DNA of 64,000 bases from Meghimatium bilineatum. Lineage: Eukaryota > Mollusca > Gastropoda > Stylommatophora > Philomycidae. The stretch spans positions 17,442,143-17,506,142 of the forward strand of contig CM067311.1 in NCBI GenBank assembly GCA_034231615.1. The letters run 5' to 3'. The position numbers and the translations under genes were made by a program. A model generated the notes under the pieces. That model was not told where the DNA came from and did not search any database. It saw only the letters and a list, made by a program, of their open reading frames with translations. Positions 44,903 through 54,604 of this stretch are shown piece after piece (the first letter of the stretch is position 1; the number at the start of each line of letters is the position of its first letter).

Positions 44903-45201
44903 AGTAATACTTCGCCCATGTGTTGCCGGGGCCCGAAAGGGGAGCAAAGAATAGCAACACTGTTTACCTTCCTCGCATGTCGTAAAAGGTGACTAAGGAG
45001 GTTATGGGATTGAGTTGGCTGTCCCATCCCATATAGGAACAGTGACCCAAAACCATGCTGAAGTCGGATGTATCAGGCAGAATGGTGCAGATATCAAAGA
45101 AATGCTGTACACCATGACACAACGCATTCCGTTCTCCGGACTACATCCTGCTAATCTGCAGGAGTTTGAGAACGAACGCAGAAGAAGAAGAAGTAATTCT
45201 T
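44903..45201 (+). mobile_element. SINE-B full-length with TSD
   Basis: Starts about 44913 (GCCCATGTGTTGCCGGGGCC) and ends in GAAGAAGAAGAAG at 45191. AGTAATACTT (44903-44912) and AGTAATTCTT (45192-45201) form a 10-base duplication with one mismatch. Confidence 0.9.
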
Positions 45202-45269
45202 GACGATGAAAAGATGAACAAATACGTAGAGGATTGACTACACTAAACATGTTCATACTCCGTCTTTCT

Positions 45270-45452
45270 TAATAAAGCCTGTTGAGATTACCACTTATAG
45301 CACGTACCTGCTTCGTGTCAAGGGATAATCCTCAGGAATCTCTGAAATAATCCACTTTATAAACAAGATATGAGCGGGATTCAAACCCACGATCTTCCTA
45401 GCACAAAGCGAAAGATTTAACCAATTAACTAGAGAGATCCATAATTCTTTAA
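45270..45452 (-). mobile_element. SINE-F, tRNA-headed
   Basis: On minus: GGATCTCTCTAGTTAATTGG (A-box region) and a good T-arm GTGGGTTTGAATCCCGC, then a body with GATTATTTCAGAGATTCCTG and AGGATT. The acceptor ends do not pair, so it is not a tRNA gene. The second copy is at 58735-58923. Confidence 0.75.
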
Positions 45453-45984
45453 GAAAATTAACAATTTTTTTACTTCTTCTAGTTCCCAGATGGAATACGG
45501 GAAAAAAATGTCTTTAAAAAAAGACCCCCGTAAGGGGGTGAGCACATGCATAAAAGTGTTGTTAACCACTAAATTAAACGAAGGTTCTCAAACGTTTTCG
45601 ATCTCTACCCACCTATCGCTATGTTTATGATTTTTCTTCAACCTAAATACAAAATAAATTGTTCAAGTAATAAATTATTGATGGTATGACAAAACAAGGT
45701 ATTTACTTTCAAATATTTATGGGTCTGATGAAATTCGTTAAATAGTTTATCGACCATGTTTTTTTAAGTATCATGTTTATCGATTATATTGTCAACTTAC
45801 GATATCAGCTAAAATGTAATTTGTCAAGATAATGATAAATGAACAAAATTATATAATAAATTAACTTTGTGAGATTGATTTTTAATTTTGATGTTCATAT
45901 TTGTTGAGAAATTCCTAGTTCGTTGCCAAGAGGAGCACATATAAGTAACAGTGTGATGTATTAATGTATTTTGTATGTGGAATG
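45453..45984. other. Non-coding, possible hAT end
   Basis: GGTTCTCAAACGTTTTCGAT at 45585 resembles a hAT terminus. Otherwise no feature is recognised. Confidence 0.4.
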
Positions 45985-46165
45985 TATGAAAGTTTAGGGA
46001 GTAGGTAAAGATGGCTGACCCATTCCAACCATTAGGTGACAAAATAGTGCAAAAAGTCATGCTGAGGTCCAAAAGCTTAGAACTAAAGACGCAGATATAT
46101 CAGTCGAGTTATAAACAATGATACAACGCATTCCAGTCTCTAGACTACATCACGCTAACAGGCAG
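45985..46165 (+). mobile_element. SINE-B, diverged copy leading into array
   Basis: Matches SINE-B from GGCTGACCCATTCCAACC through AAGTCATGCTGAGGTCC and ACAACGCATTCCAGTCTC to CTACATCACGCTAACAGG, then continues as the 34-bp array. Confidence 0.75.
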
Positions 46166-46490
46166 TTGCTTGAGAATACTACATTACGCTAACCGGCAGT
46201 AGCTTGAAAACGCTACATTACGCTAACCGGCAGTTGCTTGAGAATGCTACATTACTCTAACCGGCAGCAGCTTGAAAACGCTACATTAAGCTAACCGGCA
46301 GTTGCTTGAGAATGCTACATTACTCTAACCGGCAGCAGCTTGAAAACGCTACATTAAGATAACCGGCAGTTGCTTGAGAATGCTACATTACGCTAACCGG
46401 CAGCAGCTTGAAAACGCTACATTACGCTAACCGGCAGTTACTTGAGAATGCTACATTACGCTAACTGACAGTAGCTTGAAAACGCAATCA
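46150..46490. repeat. 34-bp minisatellite derived from SINE-B, 10 units
   Basis: Units of CTACATTACGCTAACCGGCA plus GTTGCTTGAGAATG, alternating with GTAGCTTGAAAACG and GCAGCTTGAAAACG forms (a two-unit, 68-base pattern). The unit aligns base for base with SINE-B CTACATCCTGCTAATCTGCA plus GGAGTTTGAGAACG. Confidence 0.95.
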
Positions 46491-46556
46491 GATAAACAGA
46501 TACAAATGGAATAATAGGCAACATTTATTGATATGAAACGTTAACAATATTCATCT

Positions 46557-46882
46557 TTCAAGCAGACACCGGTACAGTTACAATGATAGTTTCAACGTTA
46601 AGCTAGACACAGGTACAGTTACAATGATAGTTTCAACGTTAAGCTAGACACCGGTAGAGTTACAATGATAGTTTCAACGTTAAGCTAGACACCGGTACTG
46701 TTACAATGATAGTTTCAACGTTAACCTAGACACCGGTACAGTTACAATGATAGTTTCAACGTAAAGCTAGATACCAGTACAGTTACAATGATAGTTTCAA
46801 CGTTAAGCTAGACACTGGTACAGTTACAATGATAGTTTCAACGTTAAGCTAAACACTGGTACAGTTATAATGATAGTTTCAA
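46557..46882. repeat. 41-bp minisatellite, 8 units
   Basis: Units of GACACCGGTACAGTTACAAT, GATAGTTTCAACGTTAAGCT and A. Confidence 0.95.
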
Positions 46883-47082
46883 CTGAGATAGAACTTAAAA
46901 AGTCGTAACTTTTTAAAATGTCGATCTAGCGATTTGCACGCAATGAACTGGCCATCCACCTCCCACTCAGTGTGCAGCGCGCATGTCGAGTGGTCAGGGG
47001 CTCTCATCGCGCAACGTGTCGAATATTGGATGCGTCGGTATATGCGTCTTTATCGGAATTTCGTTCCGATTAATTATGTTTG

Positions 47083-47535
47083 CTATTAGTTCCGTAGAAG
47101 CCTGTCCATTGATTCTTGTATTGTACCAGCAATTTTATTAGCGATTTTCGAATCTTCAAATAATGTATGTATCAAACCAGCTGTGCAGATCATCGAATTG
47201 TAAGATTGATGATGACAAACTGTATGAAATGCCACATCTACTTCAGCCGCATGTGCTTTCATCAACACCTTTGAATACTTAACCTGAACAAAAGACGTCA
47301 ATTTGTTCGATGACGCGGACACTTTGATTAGATTGCTATGTCTCTCACTGTCAAAATGGTGCTCCAAGTCAGTAGCTCATTTGTTAGCAACGGACAAGTA
47401 ACTATCGCAAATCGTACACTTTGCCTCATTATCATTGCGTCCTTCAACGAAGCAAAGCAACTTATTTTTCATAGTGTTCGAGTATTTGCATTTTCTCTTT
47501 GTAGAAGCAATTTTCATAAACATAGACGGCAAAAA
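47083..47535 (-). pseudogene. hAT-like zinc-finger gene relic
   Basis: On minus the frame begins MKIASTKRKCKYSNTMKNKL and continues FVEGRNDNEAKCTICDSYLS, VANK, a stop, ATDLEHHFDSERHSNLIK, then VSASSNKLTSFVQVKYSKVL and ends SMDRLLRN. CTIC plus HFDSERH makes a C-x2-C...H-x5-H finger like that at the N-terminus of hAT/BED-type transposases. One in-frame TGA (about 47394) breaks it. No catalytic domain follows. Confidence 0.6.
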
Positions 47536-47825
47536 TTACAAATTAAAAAAACAATTTAAATTTGCTTCTTTGTTGCCGGAACCGGAAATAACATTAACAT
47601 TTTAACCATAGATAATACAGCACAGAGCTAGATTATTAGAATTACTAAAAATCGACTGGTTCGCAGAAATGCATAGACCTTGTACATTGTAACAACGTAA
47701 ACATACGATGTAATCGTTGTAACAACGATACATAAAAATTATAATATAAAATGTAAGACAAGCCAGACATTTTAAAAGATTTTAGCTTTGCCTGCCGGAC
47801 GGAGAATATTGAGCTTCTTCTTCTT

Positions 47826-48090
47826 CGTTCAGCATATGTGGTCATGCTATACCGTCAGGCCTGTCGTCAAGACGAAGTCCACTGTCTTCTCCAGGTCAGA
47901 GCGGTAGCCCCATAGCTTTTGCCTCAAGTCTGTATCCTCTGGCCAGGTCTGCTGTCTCTGCTCTATGTATGTTCGGCAGTCCTGAACTATGTGTTCCGGG
48001 GTCTGGGTTCCGGATCCACATGGACATTAATCTGTGTATGAGATCCTTAATCGGTAAAGGTGACCCAACAGTCTGCAGTGGCCTGTTCTA
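47826..48090 (-). pseudogene. RNase-H-type LINE C-terminal end
   Basis: On minus: CRLLGHLYRLRISYTD, a stop, CPCGSGTQTPEHIVQDCRTY, IEQRQQTWPEDTDLRQKLWG, YRSDLEKTVDFVLTTGLTV, then a stop and, about 15 bases later, GAACGAAGAAGAAGAAG. The CxC...H...C knuckle and the LQ.KL.G..DL..T..F...TGL pattern are a familiar LINE C-terminus. The tail resembles that of SINE-B. Confidence 0.85.
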
Positions 48091-48097
48091 AGGCGAA

Positions 48098-48163
48098 ATA
48101 TACTTTTGAGTTAAAAAGGAGGACATGTCCTCCGTTTGCCGGACGTCTGGCAACCCTAGACAC
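48098..48163. mobile_element. hAT-type fragment with 16-bp palindrome
   Basis: GGAGGACATGTCCTCC (48118-48133) is a perfect palindrome, followed by GTTTGCCGGACGTCTGGCAA. In my recollection this pairing of AGGACATGTCC with GCCAGACGTCCGG occurs near the ends of some hAT elements. The partner end is not identified. Confidence 0.45.
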
Positions 48164-48164
48164 A

Positions 48165-48297
48165 GCGCACTCCATTCTTCAGACTGCACCCTGCTATTCT
48201 GCACGAGTTTTAGAACGAGTTTGAGGACATAAGAAACCTTGGTTCACCCGAATGTGAATCGAGGGCACACACCACTGAGTTATGCGGCTCCTCATTT
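48165..48297. mobile_element. SINE-B 3' scrap and SINE-D head scrap
   Basis: 48165-48232 repeats the SINE-B 3' part (plus: GCGCACTCCATTCTTCAGAC, GAACGAGTTTGAGG). 48222-48297 on minus reads GGAGCCGCATAACTCAGTGG, the SINE-D tRNA head. Confidence 0.6.
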
Positions 48298-48299
48298 AG

Positions 48300-48480
48300 G
48301 TTATGGTATTTTGAGTATCGTCGTGAAACACCGGACATGTTCATTAAGTGCTCAGATCTCAGCTTCTTTAAATCTCTCATGGTATAACGGCGGATGATTT
48401 CGGTTTTGTGTATATTTGTGAAATTTGTGTGAGGTGTTCTCTCCGTGAAATGTCGATCCTCACTCCTGAATTGCGTATGC
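48300..48480 (-). pseudogene. RNase-H LINE tail scrap
   Basis: On minus: RYTMRDLKKLRSEHL, the same tail as RYTLRDLLNRRSEHLWTCPV at 22440-22340, with the cysteines lost. Confidence 0.65.
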
Positions 48481-48579
48481 TGAATACTAACAACTGCACA
48501 TTGACTTCAAACTTCCCAAATAGTGCACTCTCTTATAGACTGCTCTATTCATAGGTTGACCACCTATTTTGGATGCTGG

Positions 48580-48845
48580 TTATGGCACCTCATTTTGTAA
48601 CAGTATCTCAGAATTGGGATTTTTTGGGTCATATAAAGAGACATAACTGCATAGAAAGATTAATAGCTGAAGGCAGAGTTAGCGGCAACAGGGGAAGAGG
48701 GCTCACAAGACGACGATTGTGCAATGATATATCAGACTGCTTAAAATTTTTCTATCTGCGGCATGTCAACTGGCCCAGAATCGCAGTGTTCAGACAAATC
48801 ATAAGGAAGAGCACGTTCTGGATAGAATGTGTCACATGATGATGA
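48580..48845 (+). pseudogene. LINE-c C-terminal relic
   Basis: Reads FLGHIKRHNCIERLIAEGRV, SGNRGRGLTRRRLCNDISDC, LKFFYLRHVNWPRIAVFRQI and IRKSTFWIECVT before a TGATGATGAT tail. An 88-codon frame is open. Same 3' end as 9640 (minus) and 56805. Confidence 0.8.
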
Positions 48846-49039
48846 TTTCCAAATTCTTTGTAAGCAAGTGTGTTTTCAATAACATGAGGTGGAACTCCCT
48901 ACTCGACCAAGGATTGAACGAGAGTGACATAAATCACTAGACGTGAATATAATAGAGGCTGTCCACAAAGTAAATAAAAAATGTCAATACTGCATTGTTC
49001 CTGTTAGGGACCTGCAAGGTTTTCAGTGACTTGTGTCAT

Positions 49040-49197
49040 AAAGGCCGCATGCTATCGCCACGCCATGTTCAGGGTGGGTTTTTAAATTTACAATCAGCAG
49101 AAAAACATCCCAGTCCTTAATGGGACTCTAACCCTGGACCTCCCGGGTGTGAGACCACAGCTCTAACCTGCCGGCCATGCGCCACACTCCATACGCT
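49040..49197 (-). mobile_element. tRNA-headed SINE candidate
   Basis: On minus: GGCGCATGGCCGGCAGGTTA, then CACACCCGGGAGGTCCAGGG and TTAGAGTCCC (B-box-like), then a body starting ATTAAGGACTGGGATGTTTT. Single copy here. Confidence 0.55.
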
Positions 49198-50049
49198 ACA
49201 TCAACACTTTTTTTTCAATTTATGACTCTTCCCCTTGTCAGCAGCTGTCAAGAACTCATCAAGGCGCCCCCCCTCCCCAATATTTATGATGAACATTTTT
49301 GAAATATATCCAATATTTTGTTAGCATACACAAATTCGTAAAATGTACATAATTTTTTCTGATGTTAGTAAAATATGTACATTCTCACACTTATTTTGTG
49401 TATAAAACAGTATTACTGAGGTCAACTCGTATCCAACCCTTTCCTTGTCAACCCTTATCAAACCCCTTCCTTGTGATCCCTTATCCAACCCCGTCCTTAT
49501 CAACAACTACCAAACTTGTTCAGACCACCAACCTCCCTCCCTCCATTATTATTGACGTAAGTTATGGACGACAACACCTCTCCCTTTCCTCTCAATGTTT
49601 ATGCCTGTTTATGGTAACATTTTGGTGGAATTTATGAGCAAACCCTAAAGCTATGACTTTGATAGGAGATAGCCAGTAACAGCACACCTCTTGTTTATGA
49701 TTATTCGAGCAGTAATTGCTGTCTGTTTATGTGAGCGTTCGTTCGTATGTTGGCGGAAGGCGACACCAGACTGTTTATTAATGCAACAGCGAGTATCGAT
49801 TATAGAGACATGATGTATATTCATACCCTTTCGCGAGGTGTCCACTCAATATTTTCAAGTCAAATATCGATACTCTTAACCTTTGACCCAATTTCATACC
49901 GACAATATTCTTATGTTTTACAAAATTACCTACAAAATTAGCATAAATATATATAGATGAGCTTACGCAACATAAATATTGCATATTCGATTTTTTAAAA
50001 TATCATAATGGAAAAAATAATATCGGTGTCGCCTTGGTGTGATAAAACT
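49198..50049. other. Non-coding spacer
   Basis: A 20-30-base CAACCCTTATCAAACCCCTT-like unit is repeated about three times at 49430-49505. No gene is recognised. Confidence 0.5.
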
Positions 50050-50297
50050 TTCGGATATTTAGGATAAGGTACCATATATCAACAGTTATTGACCAAGAAA
50101 AAGCCTTGGACAAAGTAGACAAACAATAAAAATGGAAAATACAAACAAAATATGGGGTTCCACAACACCTACTCAACGTGTACAGGAATAGTTATACAGG
50201 TAGTTAATGTTAGAACGAGTGTAGGGCATTAAGACTAATTCCACATACCCTTTATCGTGCGACAAGGATGAGTTATATCTCCCTTGCTAATCATCAC

Positions 50298-50665
50298 ATA
50301 TATCGATTGTGAATGTAATATTTCTAACACCAGATAACCTAAACAACCTCTAGAGCAAACATTTTTTTTTACAGACGATCGAGCAATAATATCAACATCA
50401 GAAGAATAACTACAACGTATCGATTGTGAATGTAATATTTCTAACACCAATGAAGAAGATAACCTAAACAACCTCTAGAGCAAACATTTTTTTTTACAGA
50501 CGATCGAGCAATAATATCAACATCAGAAGAATAACTACAACGTATCGATTGTGAATGTAATATTTCTAACACCAATGAAGAAGATAACCTAAACAACCTC
50601 TAGAGCAAACATTTTTTTTACAGACGATCGAGCAATAATGTCAACATCAGAAGAATAACTACAAC
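50298..50665. repeat. ~120-bp triplication of an RT segment
   Basis: ATCGATTGTGAATGTAATAT, AACCTAAACAACCTCTAGAG, ACAGACGATCGAGCAATAAT and ACATCAGAAGAATAACTACA occur in order three times. The first copy lacks 12 bases (ACCAATGAAGAA region). The unit spans the FTDD box. Confidence 0.9.
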
Positions 50666-50879
50666 GTATGAATAGATTTAAAACAACATGTAGGAACATT
50701 AACGTGAAGCTAAACACAGAAAAAACCCGATGTAATATCAATAGCAAAATACATAAAGAAACACTACTATTTACATCGATGACCAGTAGCTTAAACAAGT
50801 GAAAGTATTGACTTATCTTGGGAGAATCATATCATCAAATGGGAAAATACACGAAAGAAATCCAACACAGATGCAGCAT

Positions 50880-51172
50880 AGCATACCAGATCTTAGACAG
50901 ATATACCAGATTTAGACAGATCATACCAGATCTTAGACAGATCATACCAGATCTTAGACAGATCTTAGACAGATCATACCAGATCTTAGACAGATAATAC
51001 CAGATCTTAGACAGATCATACCAGATCTTAGACAGATCATACCAGATCTTAGACAGATCATACGAAATCTTAGACAGATCATACAGATCTTAGACAGATC
51101 ATACCAGATCTTAGACAGATGTACCAGATCTTAGACAGATTATACCAGATCTTAGTCAGATCATACCAGATT
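50880..51172. repeat. 21-bp minisatellite from LINE-b codons
   Basis: About 14 units of GATCTTAGACAGATCATACC plus A. The CATACCAGATCTTAG part is the LINE-b codons for AYQIL. It resumes for one unit at 51362-51382 after the nested SINE-H. Confidence 0.9.
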
Positions 51173-51173
51173 T

Positions 51174-51361
51174 TGTTATTGGTAGGATATCCTTTACAGG
51201 ACTTAGCTATCAACCCAGCATTTATTGGCTGTGTCGATTTTCTAGGCAATATAAATACGTTCAGTGGTTTGCCACTGCGTTCTGAACGGTCCAGATACAC
51301 AATTGCCTATTGTGGAGATCGAACTCGGTTCATTGGCCGTCACAGACTGTACCACTTCGAC
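51174..51361 (-). mobile_element. SINE-H nested in the 21-bp array
   Basis: On minus: GGTCGAAGTGGTACAGTCTG, GAACCGAGTTCGATCTCCAC (B-box), CACTGAACGTATTTATATTG and TGCTGGGTTGATAGCTAAGT. Homologous to 35514-35726 over its length. Repeat units lie on both sides, so the duplication cannot be told from the array. Confidence 0.85.
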
Positions 51362-51911
51362 CTTAGACAGATCATACCAGATCCACGCTTATTTTCAAAA
51401 ACAAAAATGTGAACATGATCTCAAAAACTGGACTAAATAAAACGACCATTATACCAAAACTATGCTACCAATGTCAAACGTGGATACTAACAACAGACGT
51501 CAAAATAAAACCTGCTACAACAGAAATGACTTGTCTACGTAGAATTCTTGGAGTAACAATCGGAGTCGGAAACATAAATGAAAACATCAGAAAACTAACA
51601 AACACAATGCCAATTTTGGATTACATCAGAAAAAAATAGATTAAGTGATTTTTCATATTCTTCCTGACTACCATCAGTTAGTGCCGTTCACATAGCATTG
51701 CTATACAGACACGATGGATACAAAGCTAAGGATAGATAATGCAAAATATGAATCACAGACATGAAAGAATTAACGAAAACAAACATATATGAAGCACACA
51801 AAAAGCCATCTCCAAATAACTCTGCAAGGCGTAAAGAGGTATAAATGGAAAAATAAAGAAAATATTAAATCAACAGCATAACATTTCTCAAACAGAAGAT
51901 TGTTTTTATTT

Positions 51912-52032
51912 TTTTTTTCGTTCGCTCCTTTGTAACCAGCACAGATATCCGTGTGATTTCCGCCGGGAGCGTGATTACGTTGTGCCACCGTTATGCGCCT
52001 TGTAGGCCTAGCACATCCGATTTCGGCATGAA
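51912..52032 (-). mobile_element. SINE-C copy
   Basis: Inverted relative of 55738-55875: shares CACATCCGATTTCGGCATG, GGGAGCGTGATTACGTTGTG and CACAGATATCCGTG. On minus it ends in an A-rich tail (CGAACGAAAAAAAAAATAAA). Confidence 0.75.
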
Positions 52033-52044
52033 AAAACAGAAGAT

Positions 52045-52465
52045 CACTGCCCTCAGATTATGTTCTCCAGACTACATTTTGCAAATCTGGAGTACTTGAG
52101 AATGAACTCGGAGGAAAAAAGAAAATAAATGAATAATCACCAAAAAGTATTGAAAACAAAGTAACTGAAAGAAGAATTAGGAAACAAATCAGTAACTAAA
52201 AGAAGAAAAAGAAAAAAAATCTGCAAATAAAAGAAGAAATAGAAAACAAATCAGTAATCACCAAGAAGAATAAACCAGTAAACTCCACAGAAACGGATGT
52301 GTCGGACCATTTACGCAATAAAACGAAGATACAATATCTTTTCATTCTCTGGACTACATTCTTCTGGAAATCTAGTAGTATCATTGTCCTGCTATAAGCG
52401 AGATTCAGCGGGAGTTGGAGATTGAACGCTGAAGAAGAAGAAAGATCAGTAAACATAAGCATAAA
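52045..52465 (+). mobile_element. Two diverged SINE-B 3' fragments
   Basis: 52060-52125 carries TGTTCTCCAGACTACATTTT and GAGTACTTGAGAATGAACTC. 52300-52445 carries GATGTGTCGGACCATTTACG, CTGGACTACATTCTTC and ATTGAACGCTGAAGAAGAAG. Both are plus-orientation remnants. Confidence 0.6.
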
Positions 52466-52469
52466 TATA

Positions 52470-52635
52470 ATTAAAATCAGTTATCGTTAAGAAGAAAGTT
52501 GAAAACAACTCAGTAATCAGCAGGAAGAAAATAGAAAACAACTCAGTAATCAGCAGGAAGAAAATAGAAAACAACTCAGTAATCAGTAGGAAGAAAATAG
52601 AAAACAATTCAAAAAATCAGTAGGAAGAAGATAGA
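52470..52635. repeat. 33-bp repeat, about 5 units
   Basis: Units of AACAACTCAGTAATCAGCAG plus GAAGAAAATAGAA, with looser copies upstream from 52145. Confidence 0.85.
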
Positions 52636-53109
52636 AAATATTAATTGGTAGTTTACATTTCCTAAAACACTTCTCACAGAATAATATATATTAGTCAAAA
52701 CCATAGTACATATTTATTCTTGATATCTGGTGCTATAGTGATGTCATTGTGTCTTCTTCGGTACTAACTGAACGTGGTCACAGGTGAATTGTGTGACTCG
52801 TTTCCACCTTAAGACAAGAGATGATCCGTCTACAAGACTGGTAGACATAGTATGCATTTTGAGTGTCATAGATAGGGTGCAATGCTAAATTAGCCTTCTA
52901 TATGCATCAAAAAAGACTCAAATGAGTAGAGAATTCACTTAACTGTACTGAGATTTTCTGATGTATACACTTGGATCAGAAGACGTGAAAGTTAAGTGTA
53001 TAACAGCAGTGGGTACTCCAGCATTTAAACAAAATAATTATGTGTTAAGATTTACTATGCACGTATTATAGACTGTGAAGTAAGTTTTGGAAAATATAAT
53101 AAAGATATG
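52636..53109. other. Non-coding spacer
   Basis: No gene is recognised. Confidence 0.5.
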
Positions 53110-53345
53110 ATTCAATCAATCAAGTGACATGCCGAAATGGGGTAGGAGATCATGTTACTCCACGATTCTCTGTCTCTTGTGTTGTGAATAAGCTCGGTTG
53201 GTGAACTTCTACCGTGCCACAATACTAGTCCATCTAGTAACTTTTCTTTTTGTCGACCCCTATCTCTTCTCCCCTCGATCTTTGCAGTGGTTATTAAGTG
53301 TTCAAGTTGTGTTCTTCTCAGCACATGCCCTAGAAATCTTGACCG
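53110..53345 (-). pseudogene. LINE-g C-terminal relic
   Basis: On minus: MLRRTQLEHLITTAKIEGRR, DRGRQKEKLLDGLVLWHGRS, SPTELIHNTRDRESWSNMIS and YPISACHLID, 70 open codons. This is the last part of a LINE protein (GxxDRGRQ...TELI...RDRxxW block). Copies at 16230 (minus) and 56165 (plus). Confidence 0.8.
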
Positions 53346-54474
53346 TCTGCCCCTGAAGTTTGATATGATTGATCTTTTTACGCTAGCATCAATGAGAATC
53401 TCTGCATTAGTTTCTTAGCTGTCAATTGTATTTTCATTATTCTTCTTAGAAACTACATCTCTAAACATATATTTTACTCGTCATTAACAACAGAAAATCA
53501 CATATCTCATTGTTACGAAATACACAATTATCACTATTAAGATCCATTTCAGTAAATGTAAAAATTCGAGTGGTAAACGCGATTACTAAACATCGAAGTA
53601 CAACATTAAGAAAAAAATGGTGCATAATGACTTCAAAAGAAGAAAATATCGAACAATATTGCGCAAGACTGGTTTTAATAACTCAAAATTATCCAACTTC
53701 GAAGACAGAAAAAACATCATGTACTGAACTGTACAAACATGTTGTCCTGTATTCCATTCGTAACAGTGGCTTGTTCGAAGTGTTGGCCAAAATAATCGAT
53801 ACTGTAGCAGTGGCTTGTTCGAAGTATTGGCCGAAATATTCGATATAATGGAAGACTTCATAAATTACCTCTATAATTAGGTGGGCGGGGGTGGTCTAAA
53901 ATGAATTGACCGCTGTTGACATGGGGATCGGCAGGGGTGGGCGGGGGCGGGGGTGACAAAAATCTACGCCAACAATACGGTTGTTCAAATGTGAAAATTT
54001 TAAAACAAATCTGACAATTTCTTGTATTTTGTCTATCTTTTCTGCTAAACCGTATTAAGAAGTTGGGGATAACATTTTGGACTGGACATATTTAAGTAAA
54101 GGACAGGTATGGCTGAATTCTTGACAGTTATTGACACGTTTGACAGCCCTAGTTGGAGAAGAACCAATGAAACACTTCAATGCATATTGCACATGTACCA
54201 GTGTATTGACCACCAAGTCTTACATAGGAACGGAAGTAGAAAACGCTTTTCAATAATTTCACGGTCTACTACGTTCACTACCATCGTGCTGATCATATCG
54301 GGTTGACGAGGAACTTCTAGAAATGAATACCAAAGCTCCTCCACCCCCAATCACTATAATCATCAAAGCTCGTCCCAGATAACAACATTGGCGCATAAGG
54401 TTGAAATACCATAATGCCTTATTATACTCACAGTAAATGTCGGTCTTACGTTGAAAGAAGAGTACATCGGTTCA
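53346..54474. other. Unassigned, one 112-codon frame
   Basis: A plus frame at 53510-53848 reads MLRNTQLSLLRSISVNVKIR and later SGLFEVLAKIIDT. I do not recognise it; a distant hAT transposase relic is conceivable. Its end is a 44-base duplication (CAGTGGCTTGTTCGAAG at 53765 and 53808). GC-rich GGGCGGGGGTGG runs lie at 53880-53955. Confidence 0.35.
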
Positions 54475-54600
54475 GTTGCATCTTCTTTTGCGTTCATTCT
54501 CAAATTTCTGCAAAAATTATTCAAGAGAACGTAATGTCTTGTGTTGTGGTGTAAAGCTTCGTTGGGACATTCATGTCTTTAAACGAGCATCTCAATTTAA
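54475..54600 (-). mobile_element. SINE-B fragment, diverged
   Basis: CATCTTCTTTTGCGTTCATT, CTCAAATTTCTGCA, AGAACGTAATGTCTTGTGTT: the 3' part of SINE-B on minus. Confidence 0.6.
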
Positions 54601-54604
54601 AAAA

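Larger units (their letters stand above)
50050..51860 (+). pseudogene. LINE-b relic with two internal expansions and a nested SINE
   Basis: RT sequence begins near 50088 (IDQEKALDKVDKQ; then KYGVPQHLLNVYRNSYTG, VRQG.VISPLL), passes an FTDD box triplicated at 50298-50665, and continues KLNTEK, then AYQIL at 50875. There it is interrupted by a 21-bp array and SINE-H. It resumes at 51385: KNKNVNMISKTGLNKT, LCYQCQTWILTTDVK, CLRRILGVTIGVGNINENIR, then decays to about 51860. All domains are broken. Confidence 0.8.

Noticed and set aside
45375..45452. tRNA gene (minus)
   Set aside because: The T-arm is good but the acceptor ends do not pair and a diverged homologue with the same extra body exists at 58735-58923, so it is a SINE head.
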